The position numbers and the translations under genes were made by a program. DNA of 6,398 nt from an uncultured Saprospiraceae bacterium (GTDB taxonomy: Bacteria > Bacteroidota > Bacteroidia > Chitinophagales > Saprospiraceae), in the NCBI GenBank assembly GCA_937942405.1, contig CALDEN010000026.1, positions 1 through 6,398 of the forward strand, given 5' to 3'. Positions 1-5,727 of this stretch are shown here, piece by piece. Within the stretch, counting starts at the first letter, position 1; each line of letters opens with the position of its first letter. A model generated the notes under the pieces. The model was given only the letters and a program-made list of their open reading frames with translations. It was not told the DNA's origin and searched no databases.

Positions 1-516
1 CCACCGGTATATGATAACGATCATGGCATACGTGTCATCACATCTACCATCCGTAGAAATTCTCCGATGCATCTAGACTCTAAGATCCATCATAATAATC
101 TACTCAATAACATACAGGCCAAAATCCAAAGTAACTTTGCCAGAGTAGATGCTGCTCTCATGTTAGATGCCTATGGATATGCCTCAGAGCTGCACGGGAC
201 CAATGTCTTTATGATCAAAAACGATGTGGTATATACTCCTCATGCCGATGCCTGTTTGCCTGGAATTACCAGAGCCCTCGTTATAGAAATCTGTAAGGAA
301 CAAAATATACCTTGTGTCGAAAAAAACATCTCCCTGACCGAACTCTATAATGCCGATATATTTTTCTGTACCGGTTCTATGGGTGAGATCACTCCTATCT
401 TAGAATTAGATGGAAGAGAAATAAGTGGACAAACAAAACACCCATTACTTGAAAAAATTCGTTATACCTTTGAACAGAAAATACCGCAATACAGTGAAAA
501 AATTCCTACTTCTTAA
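1..516 (+). CDS. Class IV aminotransferase (branched-chain aminotransferase-like), 5'-partial
   Basis: The frame is open from the first base to TAA at 514-516, so this is the C-terminal 171 residues of a longer protein whose start is outside the window. It is a fold-type IV PLP enzyme, the family of IlvE, D-amino-acid aminotransferase and aminodeoxychorismate lyase. The probable Schiff-base lysine is visible residue 28 (codon 82-84) in DSKIHHNNLL, aligning with the SAAKAGGNYL region of E. coli IlvE. The PLP-contacting glutamate is residue 63 in YGYASE. The family signature LPGITR is at 86-91 and the phosphate-binding loop TGSMGEITP at 124-132. The ATG at 67 is internal: conserved sequence continues upstream of it. 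The downstream DUF2147 gene overlaps its 3' end. Family assignment is firm. The substrate (branched-chain, D-amino acid or other) cannot be decided from the C-terminal part alone, so no symbol is given. Confidence 0.9.
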   Translation, partial: PPVYDNDHGIRVITSTIRRNSPMHLDSKIHHNNLLNNIQAKIQSNFARVDAALMLDAYGYASELHGTNVFMIKNDVVYTPHADACLPGITRALVIEICKEQNIPCVEKNISLTELYNADIFFCTGSMGEITPILELDGREISGQTKHPLLEKIRYTFEQKIPQYSEKIPTS

Positions 517-919
517 TATCGCACTCTTTTTATGTTTTATGGCTCAAGGCCAAAGTCCAATAGGAATCTGGGAAAACGTCGATGACGAAGACGGAAAACC
601 TAAATCTCATATCGAAATCTATGAGCAAGACGGGAAACTATACGGCAAAGTCATAAAATTGCTATCAGGAGCTACATTGACCGAATGTAAAAAATGCAAA
701 GGATCTCGTAAAAACCAATCCATAGAAGGCATGGTCATCCTCTGGGATCTAGAAGACCATGGAGATTATTATGACCATGGAACCATCTTAGACCCTAAAA
801 CCGGCAAAGAATACGGCTGTAAAATATCTATGGCATCTGCAGATGTACTAGACGTACGAGGTTATTTAAAACTCTCTATTTTCGGAAGGACACAGCAGTG
901 GTTTAGGGTGAAAGGATAG
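494..919 (+). CDS. Secreted DUF2147 family protein, probable GTG start
   Basis: This predicted 141-residue exported protein belongs to the DUF2147 family, whose biochemical function is unknown. The sequence shows a signal peptide: MKKF, a hydrophobic run LLLNIALFLCFM, then AQG before residue 20, a good signal peptidase I site. The mature part has family hallmarks in order: SPIGIWENVDDEDGKPKS near the N-terminus, EIYEQDGKLYGKV, a CKKCKG cysteine pair, GMVILWDL, ILDPKTGKEYGCK, and the C-terminal VRGYLKLSIFGRTQQWFRV. I chose GTG at 494 because it places the signal peptide exactly at the N-terminus. The frame extends back to a GTG at 425, but that adds 23 polar residues encoded inside the aminotransferase gene. 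The chosen start overlaps the aminotransferase by 23 bp, so the two are probably co-transcribed and perhaps translationally coupled. The mature protein is likely periplasmic or otherwise outside the cytoplasm. Family is clear; role unknown. Confidence 0.87.
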   Translation: MKKFLLLNIALFLCFMAQGQSPIGIWENVDDEDGKPKSHIEIYEQDGKLYGKVIKLLSGATLTECKKCKGSRKNQSIEGMVILWDLEDHGDYYDHGTILDPKTGKEYGCKISMASADVLDVRGYLKLSIFGRTQQWFRVKG

Positions 920-957
920 GAGTTTATTAAATATCACTTATGATATTATCCCTTTTG
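914..957 (+). terminator. Weak candidate terminator after the DUF2147 gene
   Basis: An AT-rich inverted repeat AATATCA (930-936) / TGATATT (941-947) with a 4-nt loop can be enclosed by GGAT (914-917) pairing with ATCC (948-951). It is followed by CTTTTGTT. Position is right for ending the aminotransferase-DUF2147 transcript. The stem is weak and the T tract is interrupted, so this is only a candidate. Confidence 0.3.
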
Positions 958-1158
958 TTATAATTCCTGTTTCTCTTAACAGATTGATATTCAGCTAGCT
1001 AGGTCACACTATTTTCAAATATTCTAGTGGAAATAGGCCAATATGTTGTGCATATTAGGCAATCCTTCCTCATTAGACCAAATTATTGATAATCATACAA
1101 TAAAATAAGAATCGCATCAGTTTATGTATCAAACTATATTGTTGAACTAAACTATTCT
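920..1158. other. Non-coding stretch between the DUF2147 gene and the 78-residue gene
   Basis: I see no coding frame of useful length on either strand here, and no tRNA-like fold. It holds the weak hairpin just after DUF2147 and a bulged hairpin at 1037-1060. There are also two copies of AAACTAT (1131-1137 and 1149-1155), 18 bp apart, the second ending 3 bp before the next start codon. I could not place a convincing TAnnTTTG promoter box, although a promoter for the next gene should lie here. Confidence 0.6.
1037..1060. repeat. Inverted repeat / hairpin in the intergenic region
   Basis: GCCAATATG (1037-1045) pairs with CATATTAGGC (1051-1060) across a 5-nt TTGTG loop, leaving one bulged A at 1057. 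No T tract follows on the + strand, so it does not look like an intrinsic terminator. It may be a protein-binding dyad, or a structure in the 5' leader of the next gene. Confidence 0.5.
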
Positions 1159-1395
1159 ATGGATAAAATCTACACTTCAAACAAGCTGGTACAAATCATT
1201 TACGGAGAAGCTCCTTTTCAGGAATATTTTGATCTAGATGATGCAATGGCAGCAGATCCTGCCCTACGTACCGAATTCAAACATATTTACGATGCTGTTA
1301 CTCAACTTCCCGAGGTAAGTTTAACCCCTTCCGAAGATATTATAAACAACATCCTAAGTATTAGTAAAGAAAATCTCGCTAGGACAAATCCTTAG
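1159..1395 (+). CDS. Small hypothetical protein (78 residues) upstream of recA
   Basis: I do not recognise this protein with certainty. It is a 78-residue, probably soluble and alpha-helical polypeptide with no cysteine, signal peptide or membrane segment. It begins at ATG 1159 and stops at TAG 1393-1395. The layout is a helix around LVQIIYGE, an acidic stretch EYFDLDDAMAADPALRTEF, and a helix ending in PSEDIINNILSISKEN. The pattern of a short helix, a run resembling 'D..AL..DP.L..E', then a PS..I...IL motif resembles the N-terminal part of anti-sigma-factor-like and other small Bacteroidota proteins. It lacks the zinc-binding His/Cys residues of ZAS anti-sigma factors, so I do not assign that role. 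A strong terminator directly follows, so it is probably a separate transcript from recA. It looks real because of its normal codon flow, its own terminator and the absence of a competing frame. Confidence 0.72.
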   Translation: MDKIYTSNKLVQIIYGEAPFQEYFDLDDAMAADPALRTEFKHIYDAVTQLPEVSLTPSEDIINNILSISKENLARTNP

Positions 1396-1420
1396 TCGAG
1401 TAAAATTTTTTGGTGTCAAG

Positions 1421-1455
1421 AACCCATATCTGAGTAATCGGGTATGGGTTTTTTT
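1421..1455 (+). terminator. Strong rho-independent terminator after the 78-residue gene
   Basis: A 13-bp stem is formed by 1421-1433 (AACCCATATCTGA) and 1438-1450 (TCGGGTATGGGTT), with two G-T wobbles and no mismatch. It is closed by a GTAA tetraloop, which fits the stable GNRA class. Seven Ts follow (1449-1455). The opposite strand has no T tract, so it acts only on + strand transcripts. It isolates recA from the upstream gene. Confidence 0.9.
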
Positions 1456-1460
1456 AATAT

Positions 1461-1476
1461 CCTTTATTAACAAAGG
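1461..1476. promoter_or_regulatory. Near-perfect palindrome upstream of recA, possible operator
   Basis: CCTTTATTAACAAAGG is a 16-bp dyad with only one mismatched symmetric pair (A1466/C1471); its core TTAA is itself palindromic. It sits 45-60 bp before the recA start. It is about where a -33 element would fall if the TATATTTA at 1493-1500 is the -7 box. A role in recA control is inferred from position; no known operator consensus was matched. Confidence 0.4.
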
Positions 1477-1492
1477 TGGTGGATATCTTACG

Positions 1493-1500
1493 TATATTTA
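1493..1500 (+). promoter_or_regulatory. Candidate recA -7 promoter box
   Basis: TATATTTA matches the Bacteroidota -7 consensus TAnnTTTG at all fixed positions except the last. It lies 20 bp before the recA ATG and downstream of the preceding terminator, where a recA promoter must be. It also lies inside a second inverted repeat, GGATAT (1481-1486) / ATATCC (1500-1505). No clear TTG -33 element is visible, so confidence is low. Confidence 0.35.
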
Positions 1501-1520
1501 TATCCTTAATATAACCAGCC

Positions 1521-2570
1521 ATGTCAAAAGATAAAGAGAAAGAATCAAAACTTAAAGCCCTTAGTCTAGTTGTCGATAAACTAGATAAAACCTACGGTAA
1601 AGGAACCATCATGAAGCTTGGAGACAAGCAGGTAGTAGAGATAGAAACCATCCCTACAGGTTCACTCGGATTAGATATCGCATTAGGTGTAAATGGACTT
1701 CCTAAAGGAAGAGTTGTAGAGATATACGGACCAGAATCTTCTGGTAAAACAACTTTAGCCATCCATGCAATCGCAGAATGTCAAAAAAGAGGAGGTATCG
1801 CAGCGATAATAGATGCAGAGCATGCCTTTGATAGATTCTATGCAGAAGCATTAGGTGTCGACACAGAAAATCTACTAATCTCTCAACCTGATAATGGAGA
1901 ACAAGCTCTAGAAATTGCTGAAAACCTCATACGTTCTGGTGCAATAGATATTCTCGTAATAGATTCTGTTGCCGCTTTAGTCCCTAAAGCAGAGATCGAA
2001 GGAGAGATGGGAGATTCTAAAATGGGTCTTCAGGCGAGACTAATGTCACAGGCCATGAGAAAACTTACAGGTACCATCGGACGTACTGGATGTTGCTGTA
2101 TTTTTATCAATCAATTGAGAGAGAAGATCGGAGTGATGTTCGGAAATCCGGAAACAACTACAGGTGGTAATGCCCTTAAATTTTACGCTTCTGTAAGACT
2201 GGATATCAGAAAGTCTGGAGCATCTATCAAAGACAAAGAAGGAAACATTATCGGTAATCCGATAAAGGTAAAAGTGGTTAAAAACAAACTAGCTCCACCA
2301 TTTAGAATTGCATTTTTCGACATAATGTTCGGAATGGGTATATCTAAGACTGGAGAGATTGTAGATATAGGCGTAGATAAAGACATCATCGGAAAGAGTG
2401 GATCATGGTATAGCTATAAAGATGCTAAGATCGCTCAAGGAAGAGAAGGTGCTAAACAATTTCTGATGGATAACCCAGAAGTAGCAGAAGAGATCGAATT
2501 ACTTATCAAAGCAACCTTCAAAGAAGAAATTGAAGAAGTGCCAGATACTATAGATGAAACTGCTGAGTAA
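1521..2570 (+). CDS. recA: RecA recombinase
   Basis: RecA is the ATP-dependent DNA strand-exchange protein. It forms filaments on single-stranded DNA for homologous recombination and repair, and in many bacteria stimulates SOS repressor cleavage. At 349 residues it is full length. The N-terminal oligomerisation helix is at about 5-33. Walker [10 protein letters not shown] is at 70-78, and DAEHAFD at 98-104 carries the catalytic Glu100. Walker B ILVID is at 144-148. The L1 DNA-binding loop EGEMGDS is at 160-166, and [14 protein letters not shown] at 195-208 leads into the L2 loop GNPETTTGG (208-216). The C-terminal tail is acidic, as expected for a regulatory tail. ATG 1521 gives the normal N-terminus; no Shine-Dalgarno site is seen, usual for Bacteroidota. 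Three consecutive cysteines (191-193) sit just before FINQLR. The gene is flanked by terminators, so it is probably monocistronic. Confidence 0.99.
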   Translation: MSKDKEKESKLKALSLVVDKLDKTYGKGTIMKLGDKQVVEIETIPTGSLGLDIALGVNGLPKGRVVEIYGPESSGKTTLAIHAIAECQKRGGIAAIIDAEHAFDRFYAEALGVDTENLLISQPDNGEQALEIAENLIRSGAIDILVIDSVAALVPKAEIEGEMGDSKMGLQARLMSQAMRKLTGTIGRTGCCCIFINQLREKIGVMFGNPETTTGGNALKFYASVRLDIRKSGASIKDKEGNIIGNPIKVKVVKNKLAPPFRIAFFDIMFGMGISKTGEIVDIGVDKDIIGKSGSWYSYKDAKIAQGREGAKQFLMDNPEVAEEIELLIKATFKEEIEEVPDTIDETAE

Positions 2571-2586
2571 TTTCAACTCAGTTCGT

Positions 2587-2604
2587 TTATGAACAGTTTC
2601 ATAA
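2587..2604. repeat. Small inverted repeat in the recA 3' untranslated region
   Basis: TTATGAA (2587-2593) and TTCATAA (2598-2604) are perfect inverted repeats separated by CAGT. No T tract follows, so it is not a terminator by itself. It lies between the recA stop and the main terminator hairpin and would fold in the recA mRNA tail. Confidence 0.45.
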
Positions 2605-2617
2605 CACCCTTTATTTG

Positions 2618-2655
2618 AAGTCTTAGAATAGTAATCCTATTCTAGGACTTTTTTT
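2618..2655 (+). terminator. Rho-independent terminator of recA, overlapping the gldD stop
   Basis: A 13-bp stem pairs 2619-2631 (AGTCTTAGAATAG) with 2637-2649 (CTATTCTAGGACT) around a TAATC loop, with one G-T wobble. A2618-T2650 extends it. Seven Ts (2649-2655) follow. The T tract runs into the gldD stop codon (2654-2656), which is read on the other strand. Read from the gldD side the stem is present, but its 3' flank is TTCAAATAAAG rather than a T run. It is therefore efficient for recA and at best weak for gldD. Confidence 0.9.
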
Positions 2656-3250
2656 ATTTCCAGTAGAAGCTATTTAAGAGGGTATCTATATCCTGCATTA
2701 CATAATCCAGCACTGGAGCTATCGAATCGGGGTTTACTTTACTATTAAAATACAATGAAGCTCTGAAAAAGTGACTAGTGCTGTCGGTAAGAAAAAACTG
2801 AACAGGGGTAGCTACATCGCCTTCTATTTCAAAAAGGACACCTTTGATGTCTCCAGGATAATTTAATACGGACTCTTCATAATATTCGGCTTTTACATTA
2901 TGCTTACCGGCTAGACGATACGCATCGTTTACCAGATCATCTAAGCTCTTACGTCCATTTAGAGGATAGTAGGAACAGTGCATGGTCGCGTTAAACAAAG
3001 AAGACTCTATATCGAACCAACATGGGTGTACCGGTTTATCTTCAAAAAAATACTTGTCTTGTTTTATGCTCGAATAGGTAGGATATCGGAAACCGAAGTC
3101 ACAGTAAGACTCTCCGAAGTTCTGAAAAACCTTAGTCTCGGGATAACTAATCTTGGGGAAGGATCTAGGCTTAGGCAAAAAAAGCTTCTCTTCCTGGCAT
3201 CCGGATAACAATATAACGAGTGCCATACCCAATACTACACGGTACATCAT
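2654..3250 (-). CDS. gldD: Gliding motility lipoprotein GldD
   Basis: GldD is a lipoprotein required for gliding in Flavobacterium johnsoniae; its exact biochemical job is not established. This copy has 198 residues, normal for the family. The N-terminus MMYRVVLGMALVILLSGC is a type II signal peptide with lipobox LSGC, so Cys18 should be lipidated. Family-like segments follow: PKPRSFPKISYPE, a YCDFGFRYPTYS region, HPCWFDI, LNDL-like NGRKSLDDLVNDAYRLAGKH, and near the C-terminus VQFFLTDSTSHFFRASLYF and LLNSFYWK. Its ATG overlaps the gldE stop by 4 bp (ATGA at 3247-3250), which suggests translational coupling. A second ATG follows immediately, so the start could be one codon later with no real effect. 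It is the last gene of the ssb-gldE-gldD run and ends convergently against the recA terminator. Confidence 0.93.
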   Translation of the reverse strand: MMYRVVLGMALVILLSGCQEEKLFLPKPRSFPKISYPETKVFQNFGESYCDFGFRYPTYSSIKQDKYFFEDKPVHPCWFDIESSLFNATMHCSYYPLNGRKSLDDLVNDAYRLAGKHNVKAEYYEESVLNYPGDIKGVLFEIEGDVATPVQFFLTDSTSHFFRASLYFNSKVNPDSIAPVLDYVMQDIDTLLNSFYWK

Positions 3251-4665
3251 GCTTTACGATCTATGATTACATTAATTTTTTCTATACGCTTCTTACTTAC
3301 AGAAACTACTTTGAATTTTATTTCTTTATAGCTAACCTCTTTATCTCTACGTGGTATAAACCCTGTAAGCTCTAAAAGTAATCCTGCCAGTGAGTCAGCA
3401 TCTCCCTTTACCTCATCAAAGTACTCTTGCTCAAAAGAGGTAATACGACAAAAGTCGTTAATCAAGGTTTTTCCTTCAAAGATATAATGGGTCTCACTCA
3501 GCATTAGATACTCTACCTCCTCAGCATCATCAAACTCATCTTTGATATCTCCGATCACCTCTTCCATAATATCCTCTAGGGTAATGATGCCTGATGCTCC
3601 CCCATACTCATCTACGACGACCCCCATATGATTACGCTCACTCTGAAACTCTCTCAAGAGATCATCGATTTTTTTGGATTCTGGAACATAAAGAATTTTC
3701 TCTCTTATGAGTTTTTGCCATTTAAAATCGTCTCCTTCAGAGGTAAGACCTAGTAAATCTTTTACGTAAAGTATTCCTTTGAGCTCATCGAAATCCTCCT
3801 CATAGACTGGCAATCTAGAGTACCCGTTTTCCTTAATGACATTCATGAGTTCTTTGTAGTTAGTGTCAATACTTACGGCGACTACATCCCCTCTAGGCTT
3901 CATAATCTGCTTTGCAGCGACATCACCGAACTTTAATATCCCTTTTAGAATATCTACTTGTTCGGGAGATTCCTCTATCTGTAGAGATGCCAGTTCGATG
4001 GCTCTATCTAGATCTTCTTTGTTTGTGTTTCCTGTATTACTCCACTTGTCTGTATCTAATCTCGATTCTATTTTCTGGGACCACTTAACTAAGACATTAC
4101 TTATCGGCGAAAATATTTTAGTAAAAACCAAAAGTGGGAACGACATCGATTTTGCAAAAGAGATGTTATTTAGATTGGCATATATCTTAGGAGCAATCTC
4201 ACCGAATAGGACCAAAATAAAAGTTACCAACACAATAGATATCGTAAAACTGATACCCCTAGCAACCTCTTGAACGGTAAACCAAGCATCTCCAATAATA
4301 TCTATAATACTCTGAGATATACTCTCAAAAGCATTGTCGCCTATCCATGAACGTAAAAGATAGTCTGAGACGATTACGATAGCGATGTTTACTAGATTAT
4401 TTGTAATGAGAATCGTTGCAAGTAATTTTTCAGGTCTCGATTTTAAGTCCTTGATACGTACAGCTGAAAGGGATTCATCGTTTTCGACAATTTGCTCTTC
4501 TTGAGGACTGAAAGAAAAGAAAGCCACCTCCGAACCAGAGACAGCGGCAGACAAAATAATCAATACGATTAAAAACACTACTCCCCATATGCTACCTGCA
4601 ATGGACAACGCCATCAATAGCATCATGATATGTGCACTAGACTGTGCGGGGTGCTCGGGATCCAA
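3247..4665 (-). CDS. gldE: Gliding motility-associated GldE, CNNM/CorC-type membrane protein, TTG start
   Basis: GldE belongs to the HlyC/CorC (TlyC, DUF21-CBS) family of inner-membrane proteins and is linked genetically to gliding through gldD and gldB in F. johnsoniae. At 472 residues it shows the full family layout. The DUF21 membrane domain has hydrophobic segments near 20-42, 82-104, 137-157 and 170-195, and the SGSEVAFFS signature at 43-51. A CBS pair spans about 250-375, including MKPRGDV (255-261), RLPVYEE (284-290) and VVDEYGGASGIITLEDI (350-366). The C-terminal CorC/HlyC domain is at about 390-470, with DADSLAGLLLE. The apparent start codon is TTG (4663-4665). An in-frame TAA lies only three codons upstream, so the alternative is ATG at 4626, which would lose the first 13 residues including DPEHP. 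Upstream DNA is A-rich. It lies 30 bp after ssb and overlaps gldD, so all three are probably one operon. Confidence 0.93.
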   Translation of the reverse strand: MDPEHPAQSSAHIMMLLMALSIAGSIWGVVFLIVLIILSAAVSGSEVAFFSFSPQEEQIVENDESLSAVRIKDLKSRPEKLLATILITNNLVNIAIVIVSDYLLRSWIGDNAFESISQSIIDIIGDAWFTVQEVARGISFTISIVLVTFILVLFGEIAPKIYANLNNISFAKSMSFPLLVFTKIFSPISNVLVKWSQKIESRLDTDKWSNTGNTNKEDLDRAIELASLQIEESPEQVDILKGILKFGDVAAKQIMKPRGDVVAVSIDTNYKELMNVIKENGYSRLPVYEEDFDELKGILYVKDLLGLTSEGDDFKWQKLIREKILYVPESKKIDDLLREFQSERNHMGVVVDEYGGASGIITLEDIMEEVIGDIKDEFDDAEEVEYLMLSETHYIFEGKTLINDFCRITSFEQEYFDEVKGDADSLAGLLLELTGFIPRRDKEVSYKEIKFKVVSVSKKRIEKINVIIDRKA

Positions 4666-4695
4666 GTTTTTATTTTAGTTAAAAAATGAGTTTTA

Positions 4696-5151
4696 TTAAA
4701 ACGGTAAATCGTCATCCATGGCTCCACCACCGGTGTTGTTGTTGACTGCTTTTACAGGCTCTGCAACTTGTGGTGAAGGTGCTGATTCTGCCCCAGGTAA
4801 ATTATTATAACCACTACTTTGCTGATCTCTTCGTTCTAACATTCTAAATGTAGCTGCAACGACCTCTGTTGTATAGCGATTATTCCCCTGATCATCTTGC
4901 CATTTTCTATGCGTAAGTTTTCCCTCAACATATACCATCATCCCTTTCTTTAACTGCTTCTCTGCTCTTTCTGCATTTCTATTCCACACCACTACATCGT
5001 GCCATTCTGTATTGGTCTGCCACTCTCCAGCCTTATCCATGTAATTTTCATTTGTTGCAACAGAAAATTTAGCTACAGCTTTACCACCTTCAAAGTGCTT
5101 TATCTCTGGATCTTTTCCTAAATTTCCTATCAACAATACCTTATTTATCAT
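4696..5151 (-). CDS. ssb: Single-stranded DNA-binding protein SSB
   Basis: SSB coats single-stranded DNA during replication, recombination and repair and recruits partner enzymes through its C-terminal tip. The 151-residue protein starts at ATG 5151. The OB fold covers about residues 1-107: MINKVLLIGNLGKDPE at the start, FSVATNENY, TEWHDVVVW with Trp50 and Trp56, and KKGMMVYVEGKLTHRKW. A flexible linker rich in Ser, Gly, Pro and Asn follows, ending in the acidic tip MDDDLPF, the canonical partner-docking peptide. It is the first gene of the ssb-gldE-gldD run. Its upstream region carries a perfect TAnnTTTG box, so the operon most likely starts here and not at mutY, which is cut off by an opposing gene. 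Confidence 0.98.
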   Translation of the reverse strand: MINKVLLIGNLGKDPEIKHFEGGKAVAKFSVATNENYMDKAGEWQTNTEWHDVVVWNRNAERAEKQLKKGMMVYVEGKLTHRKWQDDQGNNRYTTEVVAATFRMLERRDQQSSGYNNLPGAESAPSPQVAEPVKAVNNNTGGGAMDDDLPF

Positions 5152-5168
5152 TCTCTGTGATTTTTATT

Positions 5169-5205
5169 CAAAGTTATTAAGATTTTATGGCTTATGTAGC
5201 CAAAA
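5169..5205 (-). promoter_or_regulatory. Probable ssb promoter (Bacteroidota type)
   Basis: On the - strand, TAACTTTG (5176-5169) matches the Bacteroidota -7 consensus TAnnTTTG exactly and ends 17 bp before the ssb ATG. TTTTG (5205-5201) lies 24 bp upstream and could be the -33 element, though that spacing is slightly long. The position is as expected for the start of the ssb-gldE-gldD transcript. Confidence 0.6.
5188..5202. promoter_or_regulatory. Inverted repeat within the ssb promoter, possible operator
   Basis: TGGCT (5188-5192) and AGCCA (5198-5202) flank TATGT. An alternative longer pairing joins ATGGC (5187-5191) with GCCAT (5208-5212). The dyad sits between the putative -33 and -7 boxes of ssb, where a bound repressor would block the promoter. 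Regulatory function is inferred only from position and symmetry. Confidence 0.35.
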
Positions 5206-5267
5206 TCGCCATACATCATCAGGAAGTCCATTCTTTATTTTTCATTGTATTTTTATAAAAAAGCTAT

Positions 5268-5702
5268 ATGTCAGATATAAATAGTCCTATAAAGCTCTCG
5301 TACCCCTTTGAGGTAGATGTTAACCATATGTGGCTCGCACTCACTGATCTTACAGCAATGAGAAAATGGTTCTTTGCAGAAATCCCAGATTTTAAAGCAG
5401 AAAAGGGCTTCGAGATAACATTTGACATACAAGGAAAATCCCGTGTGTTTCCACATCACTGGCTCATTATGGAAGTCGTTCCACTATCCAAAATAGTCTA
5501 TAATTGGAATTATATAGGATATGACGGAGACTCATATTTGACTTTTGAGTTAGAAAAATCAGACATCGGGTGTACGATACATTTGACCATAGAAATCATA
5601 AAAGATTTCGATGATCGTATTCCTGAATTCAAAAGAGATAGTTGGATCGGGGGATGGAACTATTTTATGGATCGACTAAACCAACATCTTATACCAAATT
5701 AA
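5268..5702 (+). CDS. SRPBCC / AHSA1-like START-fold protein
   Basis: This 144-residue protein has the pattern of the SRPBCC (Bet v1/START-like) superfamily, close to AHSA1-type proteins. These form a beta-grip around a long C-terminal helix and bind hydrophobic ligands or, in Aha1, Hsp90. The visible landmarks are an N-terminal strand SPIKLSYPFEVDVNHMW, then LTDLTAMRKWFF, typical of the domain's 'W.A.T....KWF' segment. A mid-region VVPLSKIVYNWNY and the strand YLTFELEK follow. The C-terminal helix includes SWIGGWNYFMDRLNQHL, matching the 'GW...L..L' ending common in AHSA1 proteins. It has no signal peptide, so it is cytoplasmic. ATG 5268 follows an A-rich stretch. The gene is divergent from ssb (116 bp apart) and convergent with mutY (25 bp), with no terminator hairpin in that gap. 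Ligand and function are unknown. Confidence 0.85.
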   Translation: MSDINSPIKLSYPFEVDVNHMWLALTDLTAMRKWFFAEIPDFKAEKGFEITFDIQGKSRVFPHHWLIMEVVPLSKIVYNWNYIGYDGDSYLTFELEKSDIGCTIHLTIEIIKDFDDRIPEFKRDSWIGGWNYFMDRLNQHLIPN

Positions 5703-5727
5703 TGTTGAAAATGGCCTATCAGGTGAC

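Noticed and set aside
425..493. Longer DUF2147 protein starting at GTG 425
   Set aside because: The added 23 residues are polar and encoded within the aminotransferase 3' end. They would bury the signal peptide inside the protein.
993..1002. AGCTAGCTAG tandem/palindromic string
   Set aside because: Too short and simple to support a repeat, attachment site or operator call.
1131..1155. Two AAACTAT direct repeats 18 bp apart before the 78-residue gene
   Set aside because: Seven-base AT-rich repeats at this spacing are expected by chance; there is no third copy or symmetry to support a binding site.
2183..2389. Open frame on the - strand opposite recA
   Set aside because: Antisense to the conserved RecA core; its residue pattern is the mirror of RecA codons.
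2978..3208. Open frame on the + strand opposite gldD
   Set aside because: Antisense to conserved GldD sequence with no protein-like features.
3863..4273. Open frame of 136 codons on the + strand inside gldE
   Set aside because: It lies wholly antisense to the well-conserved gldE DUF21 and CBS regions and has no recognisable domain; it is a shadow frame.
5271..5459. Open frame on the - strand inside the SRPBCC gene
   Set aside because: The + strand frame carries a recognisable SRPBCC domain across its whole length; the antisense frame has none.
5703..5727. Possible bidirectional terminator between the SRPBCC gene and mutY
   Set aside because: The 25-bp gap contains no inverted repeat with a T tract on either strand.
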